Assembly (NCBI RefSeq): GCF_019279795.1 | Contig: NC_056744.1 | Coordinates: forward strand, 904,293,688-904,357,687 | DNA from: Protopterus annectens | Taxonomy: Eukaryota > Chordata > Ceratodontiformes > Protopteridae | Reading direction: 5' to 3' | DNA: 64,000 bases | Part shown: in pieces, positions 39,125 to 49,395 of the stretch | Numbering within the stretch: the first letter of the stretch is position 1 | How the letters are laid out: the number at the start of each line of letters is the position of its first letter | Notes under the pieces: model-generated | Database searches by the model: none | What the model saw: only the letters and a program-made list of their open reading frames with translations | Told to the model about the DNA's origin: nothing | Translations under genes and position numbers: made by a program

Positions 39125-39245
39125 CATTATTTATTTATTTATTTTATTTTACATTTGTTGACCGGGTATGTCCAACTGAGCTGAAGAGCCCTTTTTTCAG
39201 TGGAGGCCCGGGGAGAAAAGTTCCATGTATTAAACAATTTTCAGA
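39125..39245 (-). mobile_element. LINE 3'-end fragment (minus strand)
   Basis: (TTTA)n at 39128-39150 followed by CATTTGTTGACCGGGTATG and GAGGCCCGGGGAGAAAAGTT, the complement of the tail seen at 16600-16685, 26640-26735 and the low ends of 26988 and 29825. This is a 5'-truncated insertion of about 120 bases. Confidence 0.8.
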
Positions 39246-39614
39246 TAACAAAACCAGTTAATTAAAAAGATAATACATAATTCCTACAGTGCGTGTTCTT
39301 GAACTGATAATTACTTTATAACCTTTCTCTTTAATGTTTTCCAGTACATATGTATGGTGCACATTATAAGGCACGCCACTACATGCAGATCTCAGGATTG
39401 TATGACAGCACTGTAGTCAAACTCATCAGAACAAAAATAGCAGTATAATGCTCTCTTTAGCAGGGATCTCACCAGACACATGCAGCTGCTGGACTGACCA
39501 CAGGGCTTTCAGATCAAGATAACACAGGGCCTACTAACTATGACATGATGTATGTGGGTAGATTAACAGACATGTCACTGTCATCTGTCTGGTATCACAT
39601 TACACTGTAATTGT
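39246..39614. other. Unassigned spacer
   Basis: No gene or repeat is recognised. Confidence 0.5.
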
Positions 39615-40290
39615 GATTCTAAGCCTATTACTTTTGGTTTAACCACTTGGGCTTCAGGCCAGTTGTCTTACATTACAAAGGTTTGTAGCCTACACTCTGG
39701 TGGAGGAGAGTGTAGCATCTGCACTTCTGAGCTGGGAATTGCTGGTTGAATGTTTATTGTGGCTGTTGGTTTAAGTCTATTTGTTATGGTTTAAGCACTT
39801 GGCCTCCAAACCAGTTATTTTACTTTAGTAAGGTTTATGTTGTAGACTCTTGTGGCAGGAGAGGATAGCCTACACCCTTCTAAGCTGGTAATTGCTGGTT
39901 GAAGGCTTACTGTGTCTGTTATTCTGAACGTGTCTTAGTTATGGTTTAAGCACTTATGTTCCAGGCCACTTATTTTACACTAGGAAGGTTTGTTGTCTAC
40001 ATTCTTGGCAAAGTATTCTATCAGATTTCTGCTTTATTTAAAATGCTTGTCCTTCTGTTGTGATTGCGATTTTCTGCACTTTGGATTTCTAAGACTTCTG
40101 AATTTTATAGCATAGGCTCGAGTCAGACTTTTTGAATCTAGACTGTTTGGTATCACTGGAGCACTAAAACTAGCCCTTTTACATTAAGAAGACCTCTGTA
40201 CCCTTGTGGCAGAACTGTGCAACCAAGACCTCATCTGACTTGGAGATTGCTGGAATGAGGTTCATTGTTAGCCTTTCTGTTGTTTTACTT
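39615..40290. repeat. Degenerate tandem repeat, period about 155 bases
   Basis: Three clear units start near 39615, 39767 and 39920 and share TGGTTTAAGCACTTxxxxTCCA, then AAGGTTTxTxGTxxAC and TTGCTGGTTGAA. A fourth, weaker unit spans about 40150-40290. They lie directly upstream of a LINE ORF1-like region on the same strand, so they may be repeated promoter units of that LINE's 5' leader. Confidence 0.65.
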
Positions 40291-40535
40291 GTTTAAAATA
40301 GTTTAACTTTGCTTGTAATCCAGCATTGTGTTTTGTGGTGTTTGCACATAGTTAACCATAGCTGCTCAGAGCTTGCACTGCTGCCCTGTGAACAACTCAG
40401 GTGAGCATCGTGAAACGTTGACACATTTTTGTAACCCTAGCCCTCCATAGAATAGACACATTTTGTTAGTCTTACAGCAAAACCTGGTCCATCTAGCCCA
40501 CTCCCCTCTAGTTACTTCAGCATATACCTTCCATA
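40291..40535. other. LINE leader-like spacer
   Basis: Non-coding sequence between the tandem units and the first LINE reading frame. A TCGTGAAACGTTGAC word near 40406 resembles a motif seen in some retroelement termini, but nothing more can be said. Confidence 0.4.
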
Positions 40536-41235
40536 ATGGACAGACAGTTTCCCACCATGTCTCCAGGCAGCCTGATGTATATTGGTATCCTGAGGCAACA
40601 GAGCAGTTGCCTTATGTATACTAACAACCAGTTACTGCTAAAACAAACTAATACAATATGTGAGAGATGTATCTATACTATGAATTTGGAATCAATTCTC
40701 TATTATAACAACAAACCAGACATCAAACATTGTCAACACACACAATTTATCTGTCACATAAACTCACAACACATAAACTCACATGTGCTCACTACTCACT
40801 AGAAACCTACCTAAAGATCAGTGAAATCCCAGGCGCAAGCCTACTGCACACATTACAGACCCAGCAGAATCCATTACACATAATAATACACACACACACA
40901 CACACACACACACCAGTGTCTCAGCCAGTAAGCCCCTCAGGCAAAATGCCTCAAAACTAAATGTCTTTCTCATAAGTGACTCCATAGTGAGACACACAGA
41001 TGTCCCCCATTTCCAGGCTGGACAAGGTGAAGGTCACAGTCAGCTGCCTGACAGGTGCCAGAGTCTGTCAGATCATGCATGTACTCAAGTCTCTCAACAA
41101 GTACCGTTATGACTCTGTCATAGTCTATTTTGCAGTGAATGACTGGAGACATACCTCACTGTACTATATAAAGGTGCTTGCCTCCTCCATAGTGGCCTTT
41201 TTCGGCAATGTCAGAACTAAAGTCCCAACGTAAAA
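40536..41235 (+). pseudogene. LINE ORF1 with SGNH-esterase-like domain
   Basis: The first frame (from ATG at 40536) has a CxxC pair within TNTICERCIYTMNLES. After frame breaks, 40950-41230 gives VFLISDSIVRHTDVP, then VTVSCLTGARVCQIMHVL and YDSVIVYFAVND. In the SGNH/GDSL esterase domains of CR1/L2-type LINE ORF1 proteins, block I is G-D-S-(I/L)-(L/V)-R, a later block is C-x-P-G-A-R/x, and another is V-x-x-x-G-x-N-D, so the order fits with substitutions (ISDS for GDS). ORF1 proteins of these LINEs bind RNA and lipid-like substrates in the ribonucleoprotein. The frame is broken at least twice. A (CA)n tract lies at 40887-40911. Confidence 0.7.
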
Positions 41236-41250
41236 GAATCCACCTTAAAC

Positions 41251-41408
41251 AAACTGAAGGTCATGCTGCTTAATGCAATGAGTGTAAATCAGAAACTGCA
41301 CTCACTGGAAGAACTCCTTACCTTGGAAGATTCCCATGTCTGTGTAGCCACACAGACATGGTTCAAGGCCACAGAGAGCACCCTGGCTATGCAGGGGTAC
41401 AATACCTT
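41251..41408 (+). pseudogene. LINE endonuclease N-terminus, 5' half of interrupted ORF2
   Basis: Reads LKVMLLNAMSVNQKLHSLEE, then SHVCVATQTWFKATESTLA and GYNTFVKG, the start of an apurinic-type endonuclease domain (N-A-R-S-L-x-x-K, then V-C-x-x-T-E-T-W-L, then P-G-Y). E in the T-E-T-W position is Q here (TQTW), so catalysis would be lost. The frame ends exactly at the left edge of the solo LTR at 41409, and the domain resumes at 42132. Confidence 0.8.
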
Positions 41409-42131
41409 TGTCAAAGGAAAAAAACTTCAAAGACCAATACACGTAAGGTTCAGGTTAAGGCACTTTAATTCTTGCAGCAAGGAGACAAAAACATGCATGC
41501 AAAAATACAGAGTTTGTCTGGTCTGTAACAGGAAATGAAGCCATTCTTATACTGTTTTATAAGACATTGCCTTCTGAAGCTGACATAATCAAATACAAGC
41601 CTACAATATTGTTTTTCACAGCAGATGTTCAATATTTTCAGCTGATATTACATTACATTTCTAGATTTATGAGAAACTTTTCTTGAAATATAACATGGCC
41701 TCGAAGACCACTAGCTAGTTACAATTATTTCTACAGTGCTGTGTTACATTTCAAGGTACTCTGCTTATTCAAGCACAAAGCAAACACAGATTATAGTTCA
41801 TATTCTTCAAGCAGTCTTTGTTCTACTTATCTATTCTTCCTGCAGCTGTGTATGTTCTCATAGCACAGACAGGGCTAATTGTCTAAGTTTAATAACATTA
41901 TAGAAAGCAGTATTGTTCTATTCATTATTTTCCTGACCTAGCAGAAAATCATCTGCTTCTCAGTAAATTTCCTAAGACATAAACAAGATTTTAGCTGTGC
42001 TGACAAAATACAAGGTCAGAAAGCATTTGCAGTTTATATGGATTTATGCAGTATGAAATAGAATAAACGTGTTAACCCTTTTGGGCCTTCTAAAAGCACT
42101 AATACACACAGTAATACATATTTTTCTAACA
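41409..42131 (-). mobile_element. Solo LTR of the endogenous retrovirus family
   Basis: Matches the proviral LTRs at 44471-45188 and 52754-53470 from TGTCAAAGG (low end) to TTCTAACA (high end), so on its own strand it runs TGTTAG...TTGACA. The length is 723 bases. Flanks read ACCTT on the left and ACGTT on the right, a 5-base target duplication with one mismatch. It has more differences from the proviral LTRs than those have from each other, so it is an older insertion. It splits a LINE endonuclease ORF. Confidence 0.93.
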
Positions 42132-43300
42132 ACGTTTCACACATTCACACATCAAAATGAGTATGAAATAACCAAAGGCAGAGGTGTGTACATCTTCATT
42201 AAAGACAAATACACAGCAAGACGTATGACCCTGTATTGCTACTCCAAGTCTGGCTAGGTGTATATAAAACTCCCTTCCATGTCATTGATAGTTACAGGTT
42301 CTCCATTCTGAACCAACAGAACTACTCTGTCTACTTGGACCTAATTGAGTCACTCACTATACTGTCAAACACCTTGGCCATGTGTGATTTCAACTATCCT
42401 TCCATCGATTTGGAGTCATACATGTGCACAAACACACTCACCCTAAGGTTCCTGGACTTTGTTAATACACATGCTGTGTAACAGATAGTCTGCACCACCA
42501 CAAGGGGCTTGAATGTCCTAGACTTAGTACTGACAAACACAGTGGTTCTCTGCACTAACCCCTGTGTTGGCTACCCTGGTCAGGTCAGATCACAATATAG
42601 TCTTGTTCACATTCACAATCATACCTGACACCCCCTGAAGTGCAAAAAGGATGAAACATTTCTCTAAAGCAAAATATAGGCTCCTAACTGATGCCATAAT
42701 GAGTAGCGAACCCCCTGCTACCACTGTCAACAATGACTGCTATACAGAGATGTACATAAATGGCGTGTATAAATAGCTATGCAAATGTACAGAGTCAGCT
42801 GAACATTAACAGATCAAAACAGGTTCCTCACAGAAAACAAGCCACCTTAGTGGGCATCAAGCATACACAGGTTATATAACAAGTGGAAGAAAGTAACGTC
42901 TAAGAACAAGAGGGAAGTGACTATGCAGATGAAGGACATCCTCCACAGCTTAAACAGGGAAATTAGTTATCTTGGAAAGTCCTCTAAAGCCATGTACAAA
43001 CCTAAAATAGCATCTGTAGCTAAAGATAATCAGGAGGCATTCTTTAGCTACATCAAACATCTGAAAGTGAAGGCCCAGCTTTGTATCCAACTAGCAGTGG
43101 GTGGTACCATTCATACTGACCCTGAGGACATTGCCAACATGCTACCAGACAGTTTGGGCAAATTTCACTCCCCCCAACCCCACCAGACATACCCCAAAGC
43201 ATAAATGTCACCAGTTCTCTACCTAGTAACCTCCTATGAACCTAATGTGATGTCTGCCTGGCCTCCAGGCCAGTGTCTGATCCTGGCCTGATGGGATTGT
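42132..43300 (+). pseudogene. LINE ORF2, 3' half with internal RT deletion
   Basis: Resumes the endonuclease with KGRGVYIFIKDKYTARRM, then LAMCDFNYPSIDLES (the D-x-N motif) and a LDLVLTN-type segment near 42515, and a linker with DNQEAFFSYIKHLKVKAQL and TDPEDIANMLPDSLGKF (42917-43204). Then, without any RT palm, a fragment DVCLASRPVSDPGLMGLLYMQ appears at about 43248-43310, matching the C-terminus of LINE-B copy 2 (LCLAYKAISDPALMG). So most of RT is deleted between about 43205 and 43245. It belongs to the same family as the LINE-B copies. Confidence 0.8.
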
Positions 43301-43690
43301 TGTATATGCAATAGTCTGATATAACTGATTACATCAGCATTGTCTGTTGAGCATATGGTGATAACAGTGTCCCACATGCTGATGTAAAAGGATCTCTGTA
43401 ATATCAACTAACATCTACATCAGACACACAGTTGACTGCAGTGAGAACAGAACCACTACCTAAGTACACACACTACAGAACACAGTACTTTAAGCAAGTG
43501 CCATGGCATATGTCTGACTTTTATATGTCCACGGGTCAACTTATAGTGAATGACATCAGCAGGCCATGTGGGAGATAAGAGGTTGGGAGGGCTGCATGAA
43601 ACAGGTGTGTAGGCTTCTGCAAGTATGGAAAGACTAGCAAGAAATGCCATTGGAGAAGCAACTGTAGGATAGTACATCTACTCTGCTGAG
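43301..43690. repeat. Left copy of a direct duplication flanking a CA array
   Basis: From about 43433 this matches 43806-43980, including GCAGTGAGAACAGAACCACT and TGACATCAGCAGGCC, with an offset of about 373 bases. The (CA)n tract lies between the copies, so unit plus array look tandemly duplicated. Confidence 0.7.
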
Positions 43691-43691
43691 T

Positions 43692-43694
43692 AGA

Positions 43695-43756
<62 letters not shown>

Positions 43757-43805
43757 CGCACACATGCACACACACACACATACACCCACACACACACACA
43801 CACAC
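43692..43805. repeat. (CA)n microsatellite
   Basis: About 114 bases of CA dinucleotides with a few CG and TG interruptions, between two copies of a flanking sequence. Confidence 0.97.
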
Positions 43806-44038
43806 TTGGCTGCAGTGAGAACAGAACCACTACCTCTCTAAGTATACAGACTATAGAGCTCAGTACTTTATGCAAGTGCCACAGCACAAGTCTGACTTTT
43901 ACATGGCTGCAATTGAACTTATGGTAGGTGACATCAGCAGGCCGTGAGGGGGACAACAGCTTGTAAGGCATGCACAGGCACATAGATTCATAGGTTCATA
44001 TGAGGCCAGTAGCCTAACTGTACAGTGTAGAAGCCTAG
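43806..44038. repeat. Right copy of the duplication and left flank of the provirus array
   Basis: Matches 43433-43690 until about 43980. The retroviral sequence starts at 44039 in the middle of its gag start, so this is a rearrangement junction and not an LTR edge. Confidence 0.65.
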
Positions 44039-44449
44039 CTTTTTGTGCACTTATTTCCCATTTTGTTCTTACCTTAAAAATGTTACGTAACCCTTCCTAT
44101 CTTTTACGTGGTACCATGGGATTTGTTATAGTCTCTCCAGAATGACTACCTTACCCATTCTGTTTCCCTGATCTATGACAAGACAAGCAATCTTTTTGTC
44201 CCTGACAAAACAATGCAAATCTAGTCCCTGATCTAAAACAGAAAAAGGTAAATCTCACCTTACCTGAGCCCTCGTGATTGATCGCCTGGTTCGAGGTAAA
44301 CCCGCCCTTCAGTCACAGATCAGAAAGTGGCTGGCCTCTTTTGTATGACAATTCAGTCAGAGGTCTTTTCAAATAAGAAGAACCAATGTGGTTTCTTCCC
44401 CGTACAGTTTCACGCCACCTGGCCTGTCTGATCCAGGCAAAGTGGAGGT
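44039..44449 (-). pseudogene. Truncated leader and gag start (third copy edge)
   Basis: Matches 52323-52733 with an 8284-base offset. It includes the gag start codon at 44061-44059 and the first seven codons or so, then is cut off by non-viral sequence at 44038. It therefore lacks all gag sequence beyond that point. The splice-donor-like AAG/GTAAGA just before the start codon is also kept. Confidence 0.9.
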
Positions 44450-44467
44450 TTCCGGTCCGAAGGACCA
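44450..44467 (-). other. Primer binding site, tRNA-Tyr-like (copy at LTR-1)
   Basis: Reading the minus strand, three bases (GAT) after the LTR end comes TGGTCCTTCGGACCGGAA. Compared with the 3' end of eukaryotic tRNA-Tyr as I recall it, 16 of 18 bases pair, the two mismatches being adjacent in the middle. Gamma-like retroviruses more often use tRNA-Pro, so tRNA-Tyr priming would be less usual. Confidence 0.65.
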
Positions 44468-44519
44468 ATCTGTCAAAGGAAAAAACTTCAAAGACCACGT
44501 AAGATTGAGGTTAAGGCAC

Positions 44520-44525
44520 TTTAAT
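44520..44525 (-). terminator. Probable LTR polyadenylation signal
   Basis: ATTAAA on the minus strand, about 50 bases before the LTR 3' end. It is a common variant of AATAAA, and no better signal lies nearby. Confidence 0.5.
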
Positions 44526-44597
44526 TCTTGCGGCAAGGAGACAAAAACATGCATGCAAAAATACAGTTTGTCTGGTCTGTAACAGGAAATGAAGCCA

Positions 44598-44605
44598 TTC
44601 TTATA
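44598..44605 (-). promoter_or_regulatory. Probable LTR TATA box
   Basis: TATAAGAA on the minus strand of LTR-1, upstream of the ATTAAA signal. The equivalent occurs in LTR-2 near 52880. The transcription start is not mapped, so this is by position and consensus only. Confidence 0.5.
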
Positions 44606-45188
44606 CTGTTTTACAAGACATTGTCTTCTGAAGCTGATGCAATCAAATACAAGCCTACAATATTGTTTTTCACAGCAGATGTTGTTCAATATTTTCTGCT
44701 GATATTACATTTCATTTCTAGATTTGTGAGAAACTTTTCTTGAAATATAACATGGCCTCGAAGACCACTAGCTAGTTACAATTATTTCTACAGTGCTGTG
44801 TTACATTTCAAGGTACTCTGCTTATTCAAGCACAAAGCAAACACAGATTATAGTTCATATACTTCAAGCAGTCTTTGTTCTACTTATCTATTCTTCCTGC
44901 AGCTGTGTATGTTCTCATAGCACAGACAGGGCTAATTGTCTAACTTTAATAACATTATAGAAAGCAGTATTGTTCTATTCATTATTTTCCTGACCTAGCA
45001 GAAAATCATCTGCTTCTCAGTAAATTTCCTAAGACATAAACAAGATTTTAGCTGTGCTGACAAAATACAAGGTCAGAAAGCATTTGCAGTTTATATGGAT
45101 TTATGCAGTATGAAATAGAATAAATGTGTTAACCCTTTTGGGCCTTCTAAAAGCACTAATACACACATTAAAACATATTTTTCTAACA

Positions 45189-45197
45189 TTCCCCCCT
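45189..45197 (-). other. Polypurine tract before LTR-1
   Basis: AGGGGGGAA directly abuts the LTR start TGTTAG on the minus strand, the expected place of plus-strand priming. The counterpart at LTR-2 (53471-53478) reads GGGGGGAA with a T in front. Confidence 0.85.
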
Positions 45198-45297
45198 ATT
45201 AATACTTTTATTCTACTTTCAAAAGCATAAACGGTTTATTTATTCTCCTAACCTCTTCCATTCAGGATTTGCGGTTAAGAGAGTCATTCAGTTTAAC

Positions 45298-46747
45298 TTA
45301 TGAAAGCATTTCAGTCTTTAACAGTTCTTCAAACTCAGTACTTTGATATAAGGTTTCAGAAACCGACAGGTCTATAAAATCTTTGATCAATCTTTTCGTG
45401 CAGGGGATGCCACAACAAACACATACTCCCAACAGGAGCATACTTACACAAATGGCAATCAAGATGTTCATTAGGATGGTACCCCACCCCCCCAAACCAT
45501 TTCTGGAAAAAGTCCATCAGTGGGTTTGGGCCTGGTTTGGTCATGACCAACACTTGCTGAATCACCTCAAGATGGTTGTCTATCTCGTGCTGGTTGTCAG
45601 GAATGTATGAACAGCACTCTTCTTGGATTAAAGCGCACGTACCACCTCTCGCCGCTAGGGTGAAGTCAGGAGCCATGCGGTTTTGAAGCACCACAATTTT
45701 CATGGCATTCAGTTCATCAGTTACTAATTCAAGAGCAGAAAAAGTTGCGTTGCTCATTACTTTGAGAAGTTTAGACAGTTTTTTCAGCTCCCAAATTGAT
45801 TTCACTGCTCCATATGCTGGTAATATGCTTGCCCATGATATAACAGTATCACTCAAGTCCATATGTGTCAGTTTATCGCCCATGGAATGATGGTTTCTTC
45901 AGCCCGCCTCGATTTTCCCACTGGATTCTCAGGTTTCCTGTCAGGTTTCTTGGTGACCTCTCGTGCATTTCGAATTTTACCTCGAGGTAAAACTGCAGTG
46001 TGTCATATGGCCGGAACCAGGTAACCCAAAAAACAACTGCCGGACTAATTCTCAGGTAACCATTTGTATGCCTTTTTCCCACACAAAATAACAATTCTCT
46101 ACCTTATTAGTAACCTTGCTATTAACATATACTTGCCCTGCATGAAACATTTTCCTATCAATTATAGACAGTTGTTTAAAAAGAACATCATTATGTTGTA
46201 CTTCATTAATTGTTTTATGCATCAATTCAAGAAATGAATCATAGTTTGTATTACAATAAGAACCTGCATTATTTGCTTTAGTGTAACATTTGTAAGGAAC
46301 TGTCACATTGTAATTGCTCCAACCCACCTGAACAGTATCATTTTTGTAAAAATACACATTTCCCTTCTGTGGAACAGACAAGTGCAATGCTATTTTATCT
46401 TGTGATTTAACAGTTATGGTGTCATAAATCAAGTTTTCCCAGGTCTCATTGACCCTTAGGGGAATGGCAGTCATTAATATTCCCCCATATGCTGTCGGTA
46501 AAGCTGTACAAATCCAGCGATTCGAAACATTAAAAGTCTCAGCATGCACATATTTAATTGCTTGGTAAGTGTTAAAGTTTGGGTGCCAGTCTATAAGTAA
46601 CGCATCACGTTTATTCAGTTCAGCTTGTGTGGCTGGAAAAAGGAAAGGCCACAACAAAAAGATTAATGTCACCAGTACAGTTAACAGGATGATCATGCAA
46701 TACTTCTGTGGTTGTTCTGCATTCCTGTTTGCTCTGGATTTTGTCAT
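45298..46747 (-). pseudogene. env: Retroviral env, broken (provirus 1)
   Basis: The N-terminal frame (46747-46052, 231 codons) has a basic start and a long hydrophobic signal-like segment near residues 18-42, then several N-x-S/T sites (for example NVSN, NETW, NYNVT): the surface subunit. It ends in a stop at 46052, and a shifted frame continues (46094-45873). The transmembrane subunit (45883-45356) has a heptad-like leucine region, a VVLQNRMAPDF segment in the place of the conserved LQNR region, and a CX6CC motif at residues 83-91 (CALIQEECC). A second shift at a run of seven C near 45486-45493 moves the membrane span (about 25 hydrophobic residues near 45470-45400) into another frame. No clear furin site is seen. 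CX6CC implies a gamma-type disulfide-linked Env. It cannot be expressed whole. Confidence 0.88.
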
Positions 46748-46749
46748 TT

Positions 46750-47175
46750 TTACTCTTGTGGTGTAACAGTAACAAGAGTTTTATCTAGCTCAAAGTTTTT
46801 AACCAGTTTACAGTGTGTCAGGTGAATCCAGGATGCACGCTCCGCGATCTTGACTGCAGTGGGTGTTGACAGTAGCACTTGGTATGGCCCTTCCCACTTC
46901 GGCGTCGTCCAGTTTTTCTTTTTGATAACTTTCACTCAGACCCATGTGCCTGGGACTACTGCTGCTTCCGATGGTCTGGTTTGTTCTTTATCTGAAACAG
47001 AATTAAACTGAAAAAGGTGTTTAGAATTCAACAATTTCCTCATATACTCAGCAAGTGTACAGTCGGCTTCCTGGTCTGCGGGCATGAGAGGTTTCCACTG
47101 AGGTATATAATACGCTCGTCCAAATAACTTCTCAAAAGGAGTCAATCCCTTTGCATTTGGAACAGTTCTCATGCT
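46750..47175 (-). pseudogene. pol: Integrase C-terminal region, split by stops
   Basis: Same frame as the long pol frame above it, separated by TAG at about 47176 and TGA at 46936-46938. It includes a LTPFEKLFGRAY segment, typical of gamma-like integrases after the core, and a [17 protein letters not shown] motif (GPY/F type) that binds DNA or chromatin in this group. The end overlaps or abuts env at 46750, as usual for simple retroviruses. Confidence 0.85.
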
Positions 47176-49350
47176 CTACAGTGCCAGGGGCAGACAGTAC
47201 ACCCAATTTCTATGTATCTCTTCGATAAGTTTCCTTAACTTGTTCTTCAGTGTCCCATTGTGCCTCTCTACCAATCCTGCAGATTGAGGGTGATACACAC
47301 AATGATTTTTTAAAGAAATCCCAAAATACTTGCTCAATTGTTGTATGGTTTGGTTTACAAAATGTGTGCCATTGTCACTGTAGATCTTTTCCGGTATGCC
47401 AAATCTAAGAATAATTTCTTTAACAAGGGTTTTTGCAACAGTAGCTGCGTCTGGATTTTTGGTCGGAAAAGCTTCCACCCGTTTGGAAAACATATCTACA
47501 ATGACAAGACAATACTTCTTATTTTCACATTTGTTCAGTTCTATGAAATCCATACAGATAGTATGGAATGGATACAGTGGTGTAGGGAAACTCCCTTGCT
47601 TGGGCTTCAACGCCCCTTGTGCATGATGTTTATTACAAATGTGACATGACAAACAAAAATTTTTAGTGTAGTTTATAAATCCATATGTTGTGAACACTCG
47701 GTTCACTAACTGTACCATCCCCCCTGTTGAGACATGGCATTGCCCATGGCTCAACAAAGCTGCATATCTAAACAAGTTAGATGGCAATATCGGTTTTCCC
47801 TCTTTGGAGATGTACAGCCCTTCCTTCAGAATTGCTCCTCGTTTTATCCATCTTTGTTTCTCAACTTGTGTAGTAAGTGTCTGCATTGTTTTTAACATTT
47901 CTAAGTCTAAAATCTCAGAAGGTTGTAATTCCTCATTCAAAAGAAATACTTCTAAAGCTGAAGCTGCCTGCTTTGCAGCTGTATCAGCCCTTGCATTACC
48001 TTTTGAAATTTTATCTTGTTGCTTGGTATGAGCTATGCATTTGCAAATAGCTACTTTCTGAGGTAACTGAATAGATTCTAAAAGATCTAAAATAAGCTGT
48101 GCATGATTGATTGGTTTGCCAGTAGATGTTATCATTCCTCGATTTTTCCACTGTTTTGCAAAAACATGTACAGTAGAGAAAGCGTACTGGCTATCAGTAA
48201 AAATGTTCACACATTTACCCTTTGCTAAGGTACATGCCCGTGTTAAGGCAATCAGCTCTGCCGCTTGTGCAGATAAGTTGTGTGGTAAAGACTTTGCTTC
48301 TACAATCTCAGTATCAGAAACTACTGCATATCCTACTAGGTTCTGTCCAGTGGGACCCCTTTTGCATGAGCTGTCCACGTAGTATGTCACCTCGGCATCA
48401 TCCAAGGGAACATCTGTAAGATCTTTTCTAGGCAGTGTCTTTTGCTCAATCTCCTGCAGGCAGCTGTGCGGTGTGCCATCTGCAGGAGTTGGAAGCAAGG
48501 TAGACGGATTCAAAGTCATGCATCGTTCAGTTGTCATATGAGGTTGGCTCAACAATATAGTCATACAGGAAAGATGCCTAGCAGGAGAAACATATGCTAC
48601 TTTTTCTTGCAGTAAAATAATCACTACTGCATGAGGCACGCTCAATGTGAGAGGGTGGAACAACACTACTGAGGCCAAAGCCTGCACTGCCATTGCAGCT
48701 GCAACTACTGCTTGTACACAGTGGGGTAAAGACCGCGCCACTGGGTCCAGTTGTGATGAATAGTAAGCAATGGGGCGCTGCTTGTCCCCATGCTGTTGTG
48801 TTAGCACTGATGTCATATAACATTGCTTACAATCTACAGTTTGGAAAAAATGTTTATGATAGTTTGGTAATCCTAAAACTAATGAGGATGTTATCAACTG
48901 TTTCAATTTACAGAAAGCAGATTCTGCTTCTGGTGTCCATTGTAATGAATCTTGTGCTGCCATAGACTTCTTGTATATCAAGTTAGTCAGAGGTGCAGAT
49001 TCCAAAGCATAGTTTGGAATCCAGCTCCGACAAAAATTGGTCGTACCCAGGAAGGACATCATTTCCTTCTTGGTAGTACGTTTCGGTGCTTGTAAAATCG
49101 CTATTTTTCTGTCTTCATCTAATGTTCTGCCCTCTTTGGATATTACATATCCTAGGTATTTAACTTGCTTTCTCCAAAGCTGCAATTTGTTTTTATTTAC
49201 TTTATGTCCCTGAGTGGCTAAAAATTGTAACAATGCTACGGTATCCTCTTTACAATCTTGCTGGGTGGGGGCTGCCAGCAGGATGTCATCAGCATAAAGT
49301 AAAATCTGACTGACTCTTGGTGGGGTATATCCCGCCAAGTTGCTTGCCAT
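47176..49350 (-). pseudogene. pol: Retroviral pol: RT palm end, RNase H and integrase
   Basis: A 724-codon open stretch. ILLYADDILLAAP (YADD at residues 19-22) is the RT catalytic motif, followed by KQVKYLGYVI and the FLG..NFCR thumb region. RNase H has D326, E365, D386, H441 and D456 in the usual spacing (VDSS, AAELIAL, FTDSQYA, AHTK, ARADTAA). Integrase has an HX3H/CX2C zinc site (H535, H539, C566, C569) and a D601, D659, E695 triad with exactly 35 residues between the last two. It is separated from the N-terminal RT by an in-frame TGA at 49396-49398. This part would fold normally, yet it lies downstream of several lesions, so no full Pol is made. Confidence 0.93.
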
Positions 49351-49395
49351 CTCTTGTGAGAATATTGTTGGACTTTCACAATATCCCTGTGGTAG

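Larger units (their letters stand above)
44471..45188 (-). repeat. LTR-1 (3' LTR of the readable provirus)
   Basis: 718 bases, TGTTAG...TTGACA on the minus strand. Ends are defined by comparison with the solo LTR, by the PPT on one side and the primer binding site on the other. A TATAAGAA box at 44598-44605 and an ATTAAA poly(A) signal at 44520-44525 are about 73 bases apart, suiting a U3-R arrangement. I see only about three differences from LTR-2. Confidence 0.95.

Noticed and set aside
47338..48965. Plus-strand frames over the retroviral pol (for example 47690-48031 and 48693-48965)
   Set aside because: They are shadows of the minus-strand pol and show no domain of their own.
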